Shown in pieces: positions 1 through 7,302 of a DNA stretch of 9,391 nucleotides. Position 1 is the first letter of the stretch. Each line of letters opens with the position of its first letter. A model generated the notes under the pieces. It saw only the letters and a list, made by a program, of their open reading frames with translations. It searched no databases and had not been told where the DNA came from. Origin of the DNA: Bacteroidales bacterium (GTDB lineage: Bacteria; Bacteroidota; Bacteroidia; Bacteroidales; B18-G4); assembly GCA_030618905.1 (NCBI GenBank), contig JAUXCL010000081.1:1-9391 (forward strand), given 5' to 3'. The position numbers were made by a program, and so were the translations under genes.

Positions 1-1251
1 AATGTGAAGGCTCCGTATTTACATTTTCTTCAGGTTCAGGTTGATGACGGGAACAATGGCCGTCTGGATCCTGATGAAAGCGCCGACCTGCAGGTCAGTA
101 TCAGTAATGATGGCAGGGCTGCAGCCGAAAATGTGAAAGGGGAATTACAATCATTAAGTGAATTTGTCAGCATTGAAGGAGTTTCGTCCATGGCTTACGG
201 TAATATCGAAGCCGGTCAGGTTGCATCCCAGCCTTTTAAAGTTAAGGCTTCTGCAAATACCTTAAATGGCTATGAATCAAAATTTTTGTTGAAAATAACC
301 GATGCTGCCGGCCTGGAAAGAACAGATACTTTCCAGATCATGGTTGGCAAAAAGCCGGTATTGATCGTTGATATGGATCCTGAAAACCATTCAGGACCAA
401 CTATGCATCTGACACTGGAAGAGATGGGTATTTATAATGAATACACCAGGGCTTTCCCCAATTCCCTGGACAATTATCAATCGGTTTTCCTTTGCCTGGG
501 CATACATTTCAGCAATTATGTGCTTACCGAAGAACAGGGTAATTTCCTGGCCTCATATCTGAACAATGGGGGCAAGATCTTCCTGGAGGGCAGGAGAACC
601 TGGGGCGAGGACCCACAAACTGCAGTCCATCCAATGTTTAATATCGGGTTCGTGGATATGCCTTTCATGTTAGAAGTGATCCAGGGGATTGACAGTACTT
701 TCACAGAAGGAATGGGATTTGATAATCTGGCTTCACCGCCCTTTAACTATTATTACCTGGAACCCATATCTCCGGCATATACCATACTGGAAAACCAGGC
801 CGACAAATATTCCTGTGCAGTGGCATATGATGCCGGGGATTATAAGACAATCGGAACGATCTTCGAATTTGGCGACCTGCTTGATGATACTTCTTTGAAA
901 GCCGATCTTCTGGAACAGGTGCTGTTCTTTTTTGATATTCGCTTATCCACTATTGGGATTGATGAGTACCGGGCCAATGAAATGCTTTCTTCCACTTTCA
1001 ATTACCCAAACCCTTTTAAAGACCGGACTTCGATTAGGTTCACCCTTGCTGAAGAGCACAAAGTAAGCCTTGCCATTTATAACATGAGCGGGCAACTGAT
1101 TCAAACCCTTATCCAGGATAAGACGTTTCCTGAAGGAACTCATGCCGTTCAATGGGATCCTGCAGGCAAGGAACTGCCCAATGGGATCTACTTTTATCGA
1201 ATTGTCAGCCATCAACAGGTTTTAACCCGAAAAATGATCCGGATTCAATAA
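1..1251 (+). CDS. T9SS-exported protein, C-terminal part: Ig-like + GATase1-like domain + sorting domain (5' truncated)
   Basis: The reading frame is open to the left edge, so the true start lies outside the window; the GTG at position 4 is not a credible start. Residues are numbered from that GTG codon. About residues 10-115 form an Ig-like beta domain opening with an NGRLDPDE loop, a type common in secreted Bacteroidota proteins. About 117-315 resemble the class I glutamine-amidotransferase-like (Rossmann) domains found in such proteins: a first strand PVLIVD (118-123) and the motif YLNNGGKIFLEG (185-196). No Cys stands at the expected nucleophile elbow, so it is probably a binding or structural domain. 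Residues 334-415 are a type A T9SS sorting domain: YPNPF, a GQLIQTL strand, NGIYFYR and a basic end. The protein should therefore cross the outer membrane through T9SS and be released or anchored at the surface. Whether the missing N-terminus carries a peptidase is unknown. The S8 protease gene follows after 66 bp on the same strand. Confidence 0.85.
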   Translation, partial: NVKAPYLHFLQVQVDDGNNGRLDPDESADLQVSISNDGRAAAENVKGELQSLSEFVSIEGVSSMAYGNIEAGQVASQPFKVKASANTLNGYESKFLLKITDAAGLERTDTFQIMVGKKPVLIVDMDPENHSGPTMHLTLEEMGIYNEYTRAFPNSLDNYQSVFLCLGIHFSNYVLTEEQGNFLASYLNNGGKIFLEGRRTWGEDPQTAVHPMFNIGFVDMPFMLEVIQGIDSTFTEGMGFDNLASPPFNYYYLEPISPAYTILENQADKYSCAVAYDAGDYKTIGTIFEFGDLLDDTSLKADLLEQVLFFFDIRLSTIGIDEYRANEMLSSTFNYPNPFKDRTSIRFTLAEEHKVSLAIYNMSGQLIQTLIQDKTFPEGTHAVQWDPAGKELPNGIYFYRIVSHQQVLTRKMIRIQ

Positions 1252-1286
1252 GAAACTTGTGTCCCGGTCACAAAATGTTATAATCG

Positions 1287-1294
1287 TATATTTG
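1287..1294 (+). promoter_or_regulatory. candidate Bacteroidota -7 promoter element (TAnnTTTG)
   Basis: TATATTTG matches the Bacteroidota primary-sigma -7 consensus TAnnTTTG exactly and lies 23 bases before the ATG of the S8 protease gene. That would give a very short leader. No convincing -33 TTTG stands at the usual distance: the nearest TTG, at 1257-1259, is too far upstream. The gene may instead be co-transcribed with the preceding one. Confidence 0.4.
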
Positions 1295-1317
1295 TAAATA
1301 CGATAAAAATATTTTCC

Positions 1318-3312
1318 ATGAAAAAAATACCTTTTCTGCTGATCATCCTATCATTCCTTTGGCTTGGGGCCGGGAATTCTGATATCCTGGTTGAAGACCA
1401 TGTACCCGGACAATTTATCATTCAGTTGAAGGTGGGCAGGGCTGATCAGGCAAGCCTGGTGCTTGATAAGTTTACCAATGCATTTGACTTTGCAGGGATG
1501 GAGATGACAAAGGTATTATCTGAAAGACTGAATATCTGGCTTTTTGAGTTTGACCAGGCAAAGATCTATTCAGATGTGCAGCTGTTGGATAAAGTGAAGA
1601 AATCTGATATCGTTCATCAGGCACAGTTCAATCATTATATCGGTATTCGCGAAACCGAGCCTGATGATCCGGAATTTCCTTTGCAATGGCACCTCAAAAA
1701 TACCGGGCAGCTCGGTGGTGTGCCAGGTGCGGATATTGATGCTACGGATGCCTGGGATATTACGACAGGAGGATTAACCTCACTGGGTGATACGGTGATC
1801 ATCGCCATCATTGATGATGGTTTTAACCTGGGTCATGATGACTTAGAATTCTGGGAAAACTACCATGAAATTCCCATGAATGGTATTGATGACGATAATA
1901 ATGGGTTCATTGACGATTACCGGGGTTGGAATGCATACACCAGTACAGGGACAATAAGCTCCAATGACCATGGGACACATGTAACAGGTATTGCAGGTGC
2001 TATCGGGAATAATGGCATTGGGGTTTCAGGAATTAATTGGAATGCCATGATCCTTCCTGTGATGGGCTCTACTACCGTGGAATCTATTGCTGTCGAGGCC
2101 TATGCATACGTGTATGCACAGAGGGCCCTGTATAATGAAAGCAATGGGGCACTGGGTGCTTATATTGTCGTGAGCAATTGTTCGTTTGGCGTCAACTATG
2201 GAAACCCTGAAAATTATCCGGTCTGGGGCTCAATGTATGATTCGCTGGGGCAAATAGGCGTACTGAGTTCCGGGGCTACAGCCAACATGAATGTGAATGT
2301 CGATGAGGTTGGAGATATCCCAACTGCTTTTGACAGTGATTTCCTGATTGCCGTTACCAATACAACCCAGTCTGATGAGAAATACCTGGCTGCCGGATGG
2401 GGACCTGAGTCCATTGACCTTGGTGCACCAGGCAAGAATGTGTATTCTACCAGGCAGGGCAATATGTATGGATATAAAACCGGCACTTCCATGTCTGCTC
2501 CACAGATATCCGGTGCCGTGGCACTGATGTTTGCCGCTGCAGAACCGGATTTTATGGCATCCTATCACGAAAACCTCGCCGAGGTATCCTTGCTTTTCAA
2601 GCATTATATGCTGCAGGGTGTAGATTCCCTTCCTGACCTTGAAGGAATCACCGTCACGGGTGGCAGGTTGAATGTCAAAAATGCCATAGATCTCTTGTTG
2701 ACACATGTGTTGGAAGCTGATACGGATTCCCTGAAGATGACCTTGCCCCAGGATTCAATCGACAGCGCTTCATTCAACCTGATAAGCACAGCAGATCTAT
2801 CCCTGGCCTTTGAAATCAATACAGAAAATCTTCCTGGCTGGCTAAGCACAGAACCCCCTTCCGGAGTTTTGACTGCAGGGGGCAGCGCCAACATCATGGT
2901 TACATTTGATGCTTCGGGCGTTAACACCGGCATTTACCAGGCCACAATTGAAGCGCACAATATCCGTGGTGATAAAGTATTCATCATCGCAGAAATGAAG
3001 GTGACACCACCGGCCGGAGTCCCTGATGACCTCATAAAGCAGATTTCAGTGAAGGCTTATCCTAATCCTTTCAACACCCATACAAATATTGGATTTGATC
3101 TTGATCAGCAAAAGCATGTGGTATTGAATATTATTAACCAGCAGGGACAATTGATCAGGCGCTTACTTGATGCTGAAAAAGAAGCTGGTCTCCAGTACTT
3201 TACATGGGATGGCCGGGATGATACCGGAAAAACTATGCCTGATGGAATTTATTATTGCCGGATTAAAATTGGAGGAAACGCCGGAGTTATTAAGTTGATT
3301 TTAATGCATTAA
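1318..3312 (+). CDS. Secreted subtilisin-family (S8) serine peptidase with T9SS sorting domain
   Basis: This is a complete 664-residue serine endopeptidase precursor. A Sec signal peptide (about 1-19) has a KK start followed by a hydrophobic run. Residues of about 25-110 look like an inhibitory propeptide (VPGQFIIQL start). The S8 catalytic domain covers about 115-460. The triad is visible: Asp166 in AIIDDGF, His218 in NDHGTHVTG and Ser391 in GTSMSAP; the oxyanion Asn is probably N323 in SSGATAN. An acidic loop NGIDDDNNGFIDD (188-200) resembles a calcium-binding insertion common in Bacteroidota S8 enzymes. About 470-563 is an Ig-like domain, and 581-664 is a FlgD-like T9SS sorting domain (YPNPF, WDGRDDTGK, DGIYYCR). 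The enzyme probably acts outside the cell or on its surface as a nutritional or processing protease; its substrate cannot be read from sequence. All catalytic residues are present, so activity is likely. The ATG follows a -7-like element, with no clear Shine-Dalgarno. Confidence 0.95.
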   Translation: MKKIPFLLIILSFLWLGAGNSDILVEDHVPGQFIIQLKVGRADQASLVLDKFTNAFDFAGMEMTKVLSERLNIWLFEFDQAKIYSDVQLLDKVKKSDIVHQAQFNHYIGIRETEPDDPEFPLQWHLKNTGQLGGVPGADIDATDAWDITTGGLTSLGDTVIIAIIDDGFNLGHDDLEFWENYHEIPMNGIDDDNNGFIDDYRGWNAYTSTGTISSNDHGTHVTGIAGAIGNNGIGVSGINWNAMILPVMGSTTVESIAVEAYAYVYAQRALYNESNGALGAYIVVSNCSFGVNYGNPENYPVWGSMYDSLGQIGVLSSGATANMNVNVDEVGDIPTAFDSDFLIAVTNTTQSDEKYLAAGWGPESIDLGAPGKNVYSTRQGNMYGYKTGTSMSAPQISGAVALMFAAAEPDFMASYHENLAEVSLLFKHYMLQGVDSLPDLEGITVTGGRLNVKNAIDLLLTHVLEADTDSLKMTLPQDSIDSASFNLISTADLSLAFEINTENLPGWLSTEPPSGVLTAGGSANIMVTFDASGVNTGIYQATIEAHNIRGDKVFIIAEMKVTPPAGVPDDLIKQISVKAYPNPFNTHTNIGFDLDQQKHVVLNIINQQGQLIRRLLDAEKEAGLQYFTWDGRDDTGKTMPDGIYYCRIKIGGNAGVIKLILMH

Positions 3313-3317
3313 ACCTG

Positions 3318-3342
3318 AAGGTGAAACACTTTTCACTTTTTC
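3318..3342 (+). terminator. Rho-independent terminator after the S8 protease gene
   Basis: GTGAAA (3321-3326) pairs with TTTCAC (3331-3336) around the loop CACT. The stem extends by wobble and A-T pairs through 3318-3320 and 3337-3339, and a TTTTT run follows (3337-3341). It starts six bases after the S8 stop codon, as expected for an intrinsic terminator. Its right half lies inside the last codons of the convergent EnvC-like gene. The minus-strand reading has no T-run after the stem, so it probably works in one direction only. Confidence 0.6.
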
Positions 3343-4583
3343 CTTGTCAGCCAATACGAAGGATTCTGTATGACCTTGGCTTTCCATATTTCAAAATGAA
3401 GTTCTGTTTTTGCATCTGCCGGATCAGTATATATTTTTCCAATCTGCTGCATGGTAGATACTTTATCTCCCCTCCTGACAAATACATCTGTAAGGTTTGA
3501 ATAAACGGTGAGGTACTCTCCATGCCGGATGATGACAACATTATTATAATTGGGAACAGTCATTACCCGGGTAACCTCGCCTTCGAATATTGCCCTTGCA
3601 TGTTCTCCTTCCGTTGTGAGAATATCTATGCCATTGTTTTTAACCTTAACATGCTTAAGGATGGGATGGGGATGCTCTCCAAAAGTACCTGAAATAATGC
3701 CCCGGGCAGATGGCCATGGCAGTTTTCCTTTATTACTTGCAAAATTGGTGGAAAGCTCAAATTCCACTGGTGTAAGGGACATGTCATCAGCCTTTTTCAT
3801 GGATACTTCCTTCTTGGCACGTTCTGCCGCCAGCCTGATCTCTTCGGCAATAATATTTTTAATGGCATTTTCCAGCCTTGCCGCATCTTTTTGCTTTTGC
3901 CTAAGATTTTGTTTCAGGTCTTTTTCCTTATTGCCCAGTTGAACAACGGTCGAGTTTAAAGCCTGTTTCTCTTTTGTAAGCACATCGTACTCTGCCATTA
4001 ATTTATCCATTATCACCTTCTTGTCCGCTTTTTGTGATTCGTATTCCCGGACCTTTAAATCCAATTCAACCTGGGTTTGCTCTATCAGTTTGACCTGTGT
4101 TTTCCGGTATTCGCTATATTGCTGAAAGTACTTTAAACGCCGGTAAGCCTGGTTAAAATCCTCTGCTGAAAAAATAAACATCAGGCGGTCATAAGTATTT
4201 TTATGCTTAAAGGAGTAGTAAATCATCCTGGCATATTCTTCCTTAAGATTTTGCAGGTTTTTACTAAGCTTTCTGATGCTGTCGTTATTTAATTCAATCT
4301 GACGGTCAAGATAGGCCACTTCATTATCCAGGGTATTGATCAGGGATTCTCTTTTCTTGATCTGATTGTTCAGGATGATCAGTTCATTCAATGAAGTAGA
4401 TCTTGTTTTCCTGGTTTGGGTAAGCAGTTGATTGGTGAATTTGATATCTTCTTCCAGTTTCTTCTTATCTGCCTCCAGTTGATTCTTGTTTTTTTGCGCA
4501 AATGCCTCTGAGCTGCCAAGGACAATTAGCATTATCATGCTAATATAAAATAATCTACATGTATAAATGAAGGCAAATTTCAT
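3333..4583 (-). CDS. EnvC-like murein hydrolase activator: coiled coil + degenerate LytM (M23) domain
   Basis: This 416-residue protein has a Sec signal peptide (probable cleavage AFA|Q, 29|30). Long charged coiled coils follow (about 31-125 and 165-260), rich in K/E/Q/L, with a break around MIYYSFKHKNTYDRLMFIFSAEDF. A LytM/M23 domain covers about 285-416. This is the architecture of EnvC, which in Proteobacteria activates periplasmic N-acetylmuramoyl-L-alanine amidases for daughter-cell separation. An active LytM enzyme has HxxxD and HxH zinc ligands. Here the first reads NNGID (N316 replaces His; D320 kept) and the second ELHFE (E394 replaces His; H396 kept), so peptidase activity is unlikely and an activator or scaffold role is likely. 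The ATG stands 2 bp after the stop of the upstream lipoprotein gene (TAA-CA-ATG) without a clear Shine-Dalgarno, which suggests translational coupling. It is the last gene of the minus-strand cluster. The activator role is inferred from the family; the ligand losses are seen directly. Confidence 0.9.
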   Translation of the reverse strand: MKFAFIYTCRLFYISMIMLIVLGSSEAFAQKNKNQLEADKKKLEEDIKFTNQLLTQTRKTRSTSLNELIILNNQIKKRESLINTLDNEVAYLDRQIELNNDSIRKLSKNLQNLKEEYARMIYYSFKHKNTYDRLMFIFSAEDFNQAYRRLKYFQQYSEYRKTQVKLIEQTQVELDLKVREYESQKADKKVIMDKLMAEYDVLTKEKQALNSTVVQLGNKEKDLKQNLRQKQKDAARLENAIKNIIAEEIRLAAERAKKEVSMKKADDMSLTPVEFELSTNFASNKGKLPWPSARGIISGTFGEHPHPILKHVKVKNNGIDILTTEGEHARAIFEGEVTRVMTVPNYNNVVIIRHGEYLTVYSNLTDVFVRRGDKVSTMQQIGKIYTDPADAKTELHFEIWKAKVIQNPSYWLTRKK

Positions 4584-4585
4584 TG

Positions 4586-5431
4586 TTATTCGATAGGTTC
4601 GAATTTAGAGGGTATTTTAAATGGAAAGCTCAGCGGTTTATTGATTACAGTCTTGGTGTACTTCACATCAACTTCAATTTTCTCTTCAATATTTTTTGAG
4701 AGTTCAAACAGCAGGGCGTAAGGAAATAGTTGATCTTCAACTTCCCGGAAATCACTGTAGAAAGCAGTAAGTTTTTTATTTTCTTTCTGGATCTCTTTAA
4801 TGCAGATCCTTGTGATCTTAAAGGATTCAGGGTTAAGCCATATGGTTTGAATATAGACCCGGGGGGGCTGTTCTGATGTCTTGACATATTTCTTCAGCTT
4901 ACTTCTTCCTAACGTATTAAGACGGTATTCCCGGCTATCGATCGATGCCCTGAATTTTGTGCGTTCATAAAAATGAAAATCATTACCGGTGATAAACGCT
5001 TGAAGGATATCGAAATCAATATTGGTTTTCAGAAAATTGTTAACGAAGTCATAATCACCAACAAAATATGTATTACTCAGGCGGTCCATGAACTTAACGG
5101 AGTCGTTGGTGATCATCAGGCGTGCTGCTTCAATACCAAGAAGCGGAGAGAAAGATATCCAAATAACACTATCCTTGCGGATCCTGATCTGACCCCTGAA
5201 TTCTGTTTTTTTCTTCCCATAGCGGTAATCTGTTTTGAATTTGGCAGAAAACCAATCGAATTTCAATTCATTTTTACTTAATTGTTCGAACAAATATTCC
5301 GGGCCTTCTTCTTTAATGGGCTTCTTATAGGTACTCCTGGTTGTTTTACAGGAAAACAGAAAGACCATCAGGATAAGGAATAAGATACCCGGATAATGAG
5401 TAAGGGTAATTGCTGATTTGGGTTTATTCAT
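4586..5431 (-). CDS. DUF4292-family outer-membrane lipoprotein
   Basis: This is a 281-residue predicted lipoprotein. I place the start at the ATG at 5431, giving MNKPKSAIT, a hydrophobic segment and a lipobox LFS|C with lipidated Cys28. The frame could extend to 5497, but that adds 22 basic residues before the signal and overlaps the TPR gene by 74 bp. The chosen start overlaps the TPR stop by 8 bp (ATGAATAA). The mature part is rich in beta strands (FDWFSAKFKTDYR, RIRKDSVIWISFSPLLGIEAARLM), the pattern of the DUF4292 family and reminiscent of LolA/LolB-like half-barrels that bind lipid. DxxxKF..R and the WLNPESFKI strand also fit. It probably sits on the periplasmic face of the outer membrane. 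Function is not established; the fold comparison is inference. The gene sits between a TPR gene and an EnvC-like gene in a tight cluster. A run of seven G on the plus strand (4861-4867) falls within it without breaking the frame. Confidence 0.85.
   Translation of the reverse strand: MNKPKSAITLTHYPGILFLILMVFLFSCKTTRSTYKKPIKEEGPEYLFEQLSKNELKFDWFSAKFKTDYRYGKKKTEFRGQIRIRKDSVIWISFSPLLGIEAARLMITNDSVKFMDRLSNTYFVGDYDFVNNFLKTNIDFDILQAFITGNDFHFYERTKFRASIDSREYRLNTLGRSKLKKYVKTSEQPPRVYIQTIWLNPESFKITRICIKEIQKENKKLTAFYSDFREVEDQLFPYALLFELSKNIEEKIEVDVKYTKTVINKPLSFPFKIPSKFEPIE
4861..4867. repeat. G7/C7 homopolymer inside the DUF4292 lipoprotein gene
   Basis: Seven G on the plus strand, preceded by CCC (4858-4860), encode the EQPPRVY stretch of the lipoprotein on the minus strand. 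It is the most conspicuous G/C homopolymer I noticed in this fairly AT-rich window. The frame is intact at this length. Confidence 0.8.
5424..5431 (-). other. 8-bp stop/start overlap (ATGAATAA) coupling the TPR and DUF4292 genes
   Basis: Read on the minus strand, the TPR gene ends ...TTATGAATAA and the lipoprotein ATG lies inside it, so start and stop overlap as ATGAATAA. This is typical of translational coupling and is the main reason to prefer the start at 5431 for the lipoprotein. Confidence 0.7.
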
Positions 5432-7163
5432 AAAGTTTTTGGTCTTTAATCTTTTTATCCAGGTCCTCGGATGCCTCACCTTTACCTTTGGCTGCACGTT
5501 TCCAGTATTTTACAGCCTCATTGATACGGTCAAGCCTGAACAATACATCTCCATAATGTTCCAATACCTCTGCATTTTCTTCCTGGTGGTTCAGGATAGA
5601 TTTATAAATCCATTCTTCAGCTTCCTCATATCGCTCCAGCTTATAAAGTACCCAGCCATAAGTATCCTGGTTGCTGCTGTTTTCAGGATCCAGTTCAACA
5701 GCTTTTCCTGCCATCTCCAAAGCTTTGTCCAGGTCACGGTTTTCTAAGGATAGATAATAAGCATAATTGTTCAGAACGATGGAGTTTTCAGGGTCTATCC
5801 TGAGCGTTTTGTCATACGTATCAAAAGCTTTTTCATCCTGGTCTGTCTGATGGTAAGCATCACCCAGGTAAGCATAAAATTGGGCGAGCAAGGCATCATT
5901 GCCAACCACGAATTTTACGCCTCTTTCCAGGTCATCGATGGCACCTGTATAGTCCTCCTTTTGAAAACTGGCTACCGCTGAAAATAAATAGGGTACAGGC
6001 TGGTTTGGGAACAGCTCAATGGCTCTTTTACTTTCATTGTACATGGCATCATAATCTTCGAGTTCCGCTTCAGTAAACAAAAGTTGTTCCCAGACGACAT
6101 ACCTGCTGCTGTCTATCGACAGGACCATCCGAAACTCACTCCGTGCTTCCTCAAATCGCTTATCACGAAATAAAAGGTCGGCATGAATGGAATAAGTTTT
6201 CGGGTCGTCAGGATGAGTCTCCACCAGGATCTCCGATAGCTCAAACCCCTCATCTTTCAGTTCTTCATAAAACTCCGATACAGTGTAATATGCCAATAGT
6301 ATATTGATCTTGGTATCTACATCAAGTGATGGATTTGCAAATCCAAGCTTCAGTTGCTCGAATGATTTTTCTTTATCGCCACGTTTACGGAAATAATCTG
6401 CAAGGGAAATATGGATAAAGGGATTATCCGGATCAATTTCCAATATCTTCTGGTAGGCATTCAGGGCCTGCTTATCTTTACCATTGGCCAGGTATAGCTC
6501 AGCAAGCATTGCATAATACTTGTCGTTAGCAGGAAAAGCATCTCTTAGTTTTTCAAGTTCTTTGATGGCTTTGCCAGGCTCATTCTGCAAAAGGTAGATC
6601 TTTTGCTTTTGAATAGAAGTCTCTTCAGATATACCTATCTGTACTTCAAGTTCATTATAAATTGCTATTGCCTCATCATACTTGCCTGCGAATAAGTATG
6701 TAATGGCCAGGTCATAATAATACTTGTAATTGTCAGGGTACTTTTCAATAATTGACTTTTGTACAGCGATAGATTCTTCAAACTGGTGGTTTTGCTTATA
6801 CAGGTTTGAAAGAAGTTTTTGATAATAAATATTTTCCGGGTCGTTAAGGGTGGCATTTTTTGCATATTCGATGGAAGGCTCAATTTTGCGTTGAGCCCGG
6901 TAAATCCTTGCCAACTCGTACATTGAAGCAGCATCACCGGGGTCAATATCCAGGCATTTTATGTATAATTCCTCTGCCTTGGTGAGATTGCCAAGCATAC
7001 GTTGCTTATTGGCATCAATAAAAACAGAGGTATTGTCGGCCTTATCGCCTGGTGGCCTCTTGCGGGTATCAGTGGTATCCTGAGATACTGCTGTGCTAAT
7101 GTTATAACCTGTCACAAAAAACAGGGTCATTCCAAAAAACAATATTACTGTCCAAATCCTCAT
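5424..7163 (-). CDS. Periplasmic tetratricopeptide-repeat (TPR) protein
   Basis: This is a 579-residue exported TPR protein. The N-terminus (MRIWTVILFF...) is a Sec signal peptide with probable cleavage near AVS|QD (27|28), followed by a short polar linker to about 48. From about 48 to 560 it is nearly all helix-turn-helix TPR units about 34 residues long. Clear examples start near 48, 83, 148, 216, 250, 324, 426, 461 and 531, many ending in the DP(E/D)N-type turn (LDIDPGD, LEIDPDN, LRIDPEN, LDPEN). Such solenoids are protein-interaction scaffolds; no catalytic domain is visible. It is probably periplasmic or bound at the outer membrane. It is the first gene of a three-gene cluster with the DUF4292 lipoprotein (8 bp overlap) and the EnvC-like protein, so it may act with them in cell-envelope assembly or division (inference). 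The ATG has an AGAAAGG Shine-Dalgarno-like site 8 bases upstream. Confidence 0.93.
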   Translation of the reverse strand: MRIWTVILFFGMTLFFVTGYNISTAVSQDTTDTRKRPPGDKADNTSVFIDANKQRMLGNLTKAEELYIKCLDIDPGDAASMYELARIYRAQRKIEPSIEYAKNATLNDPENIYYQKLLSNLYKQNHQFEESIAVQKSIIEKYPDNYKYYYDLAITYLFAGKYDEAIAIYNELEVQIGISEETSIQKQKIYLLQNEPGKAIKELEKLRDAFPANDKYYAMLAELYLANGKDKQALNAYQKILEIDPDNPFIHISLADYFRKRGDKEKSFEQLKLGFANPSLDVDTKINILLAYYTVSEFYEELKDEGFELSEILVETHPDDPKTYSIHADLLFRDKRFEEARSEFRMVLSIDSSRYVVWEQLLFTEAELEDYDAMYNESKRAIELFPNQPVPYLFSAVASFQKEDYTGAIDDLERGVKFVVGNDALLAQFYAYLGDAYHQTDQDEKAFDTYDKTLRIDPENSIVLNNYAYYLSLENRDLDKALEMAGKAVELDPENSSNQDTYGWVLYKLERYEEAEEWIYKSILNHQEENAEVLEHYGDVLFRLDRINEAVKYWKRAAKGKGEASEDLDKKIKDQKLYE

Positions 7164-7171
7164 TTAATTTA

Positions 7172-7178
7172 CCTTTCT
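7172..7178 (-). promoter_or_regulatory. Shine-Dalgarno-like site of the TPR gene
   Basis: AGAAAGG on the minus strand stands 8 bases before the ATG at 7163. It is one of the few plausible purine-rich ribosome binding sites in the window and supports this start for the first gene of the cluster. Confidence 0.35.
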
Positions 7179-7302
7179 TATATTAACAGCCTCCCCGGAG
7201 AAACTGATGAAGCGGGGTAAAATTAGTAATAAAAATGCAAAGACATGATACAGCCTGTTGATTTGTATTGCGATACCGGAAGATAAAAAATCGCCTGAAT
7301 GC

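Noticed and set aside
2230..2706. 158-codon minus-strand open frame opposite the S8 protease
   Set aside because: It lies wholly inside a protease gene with intact catalytic motifs; the antisense product has no recognisable features and is a frame shadow.
4586..5497. Longer form of the DUF4292 lipoprotein starting at 5497
   Set aside because: It would place 22 basic residues before the lipoprotein signal and overlap the TPR gene by 74 bp; the ATG at 5431 gives a normal lipoprotein signal and a coupled start.
5418..5747. 109-codon plus-strand open frame with hydrophobic stretches opposite the end of the TPR gene
   Set aside because: It is antisense to well-formed TPR codons; hydrophobic translations are common opposite charged helical repeats.
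7193..7217. CCCCG/CGGGG inverted repeat (5 bp stem, 15 base loop) in the leader of the TPR gene, with CTGATGA in the loop recalling a hammerhead core
   Set aside because: The stem is short, the loop is long, and the other conserved parts of a hammerhead (stem II and the GAAA segment at the right distance) are not present. There is no sign of a riboswitch.
7238..7245. TGTCTTTG on the minus strand as a -7 element for the TPR cluster
   Set aside because: It differs from TAnnTTTG at one fixed base and has no TTTG at the -33 distance; too weak to list as a promoter.
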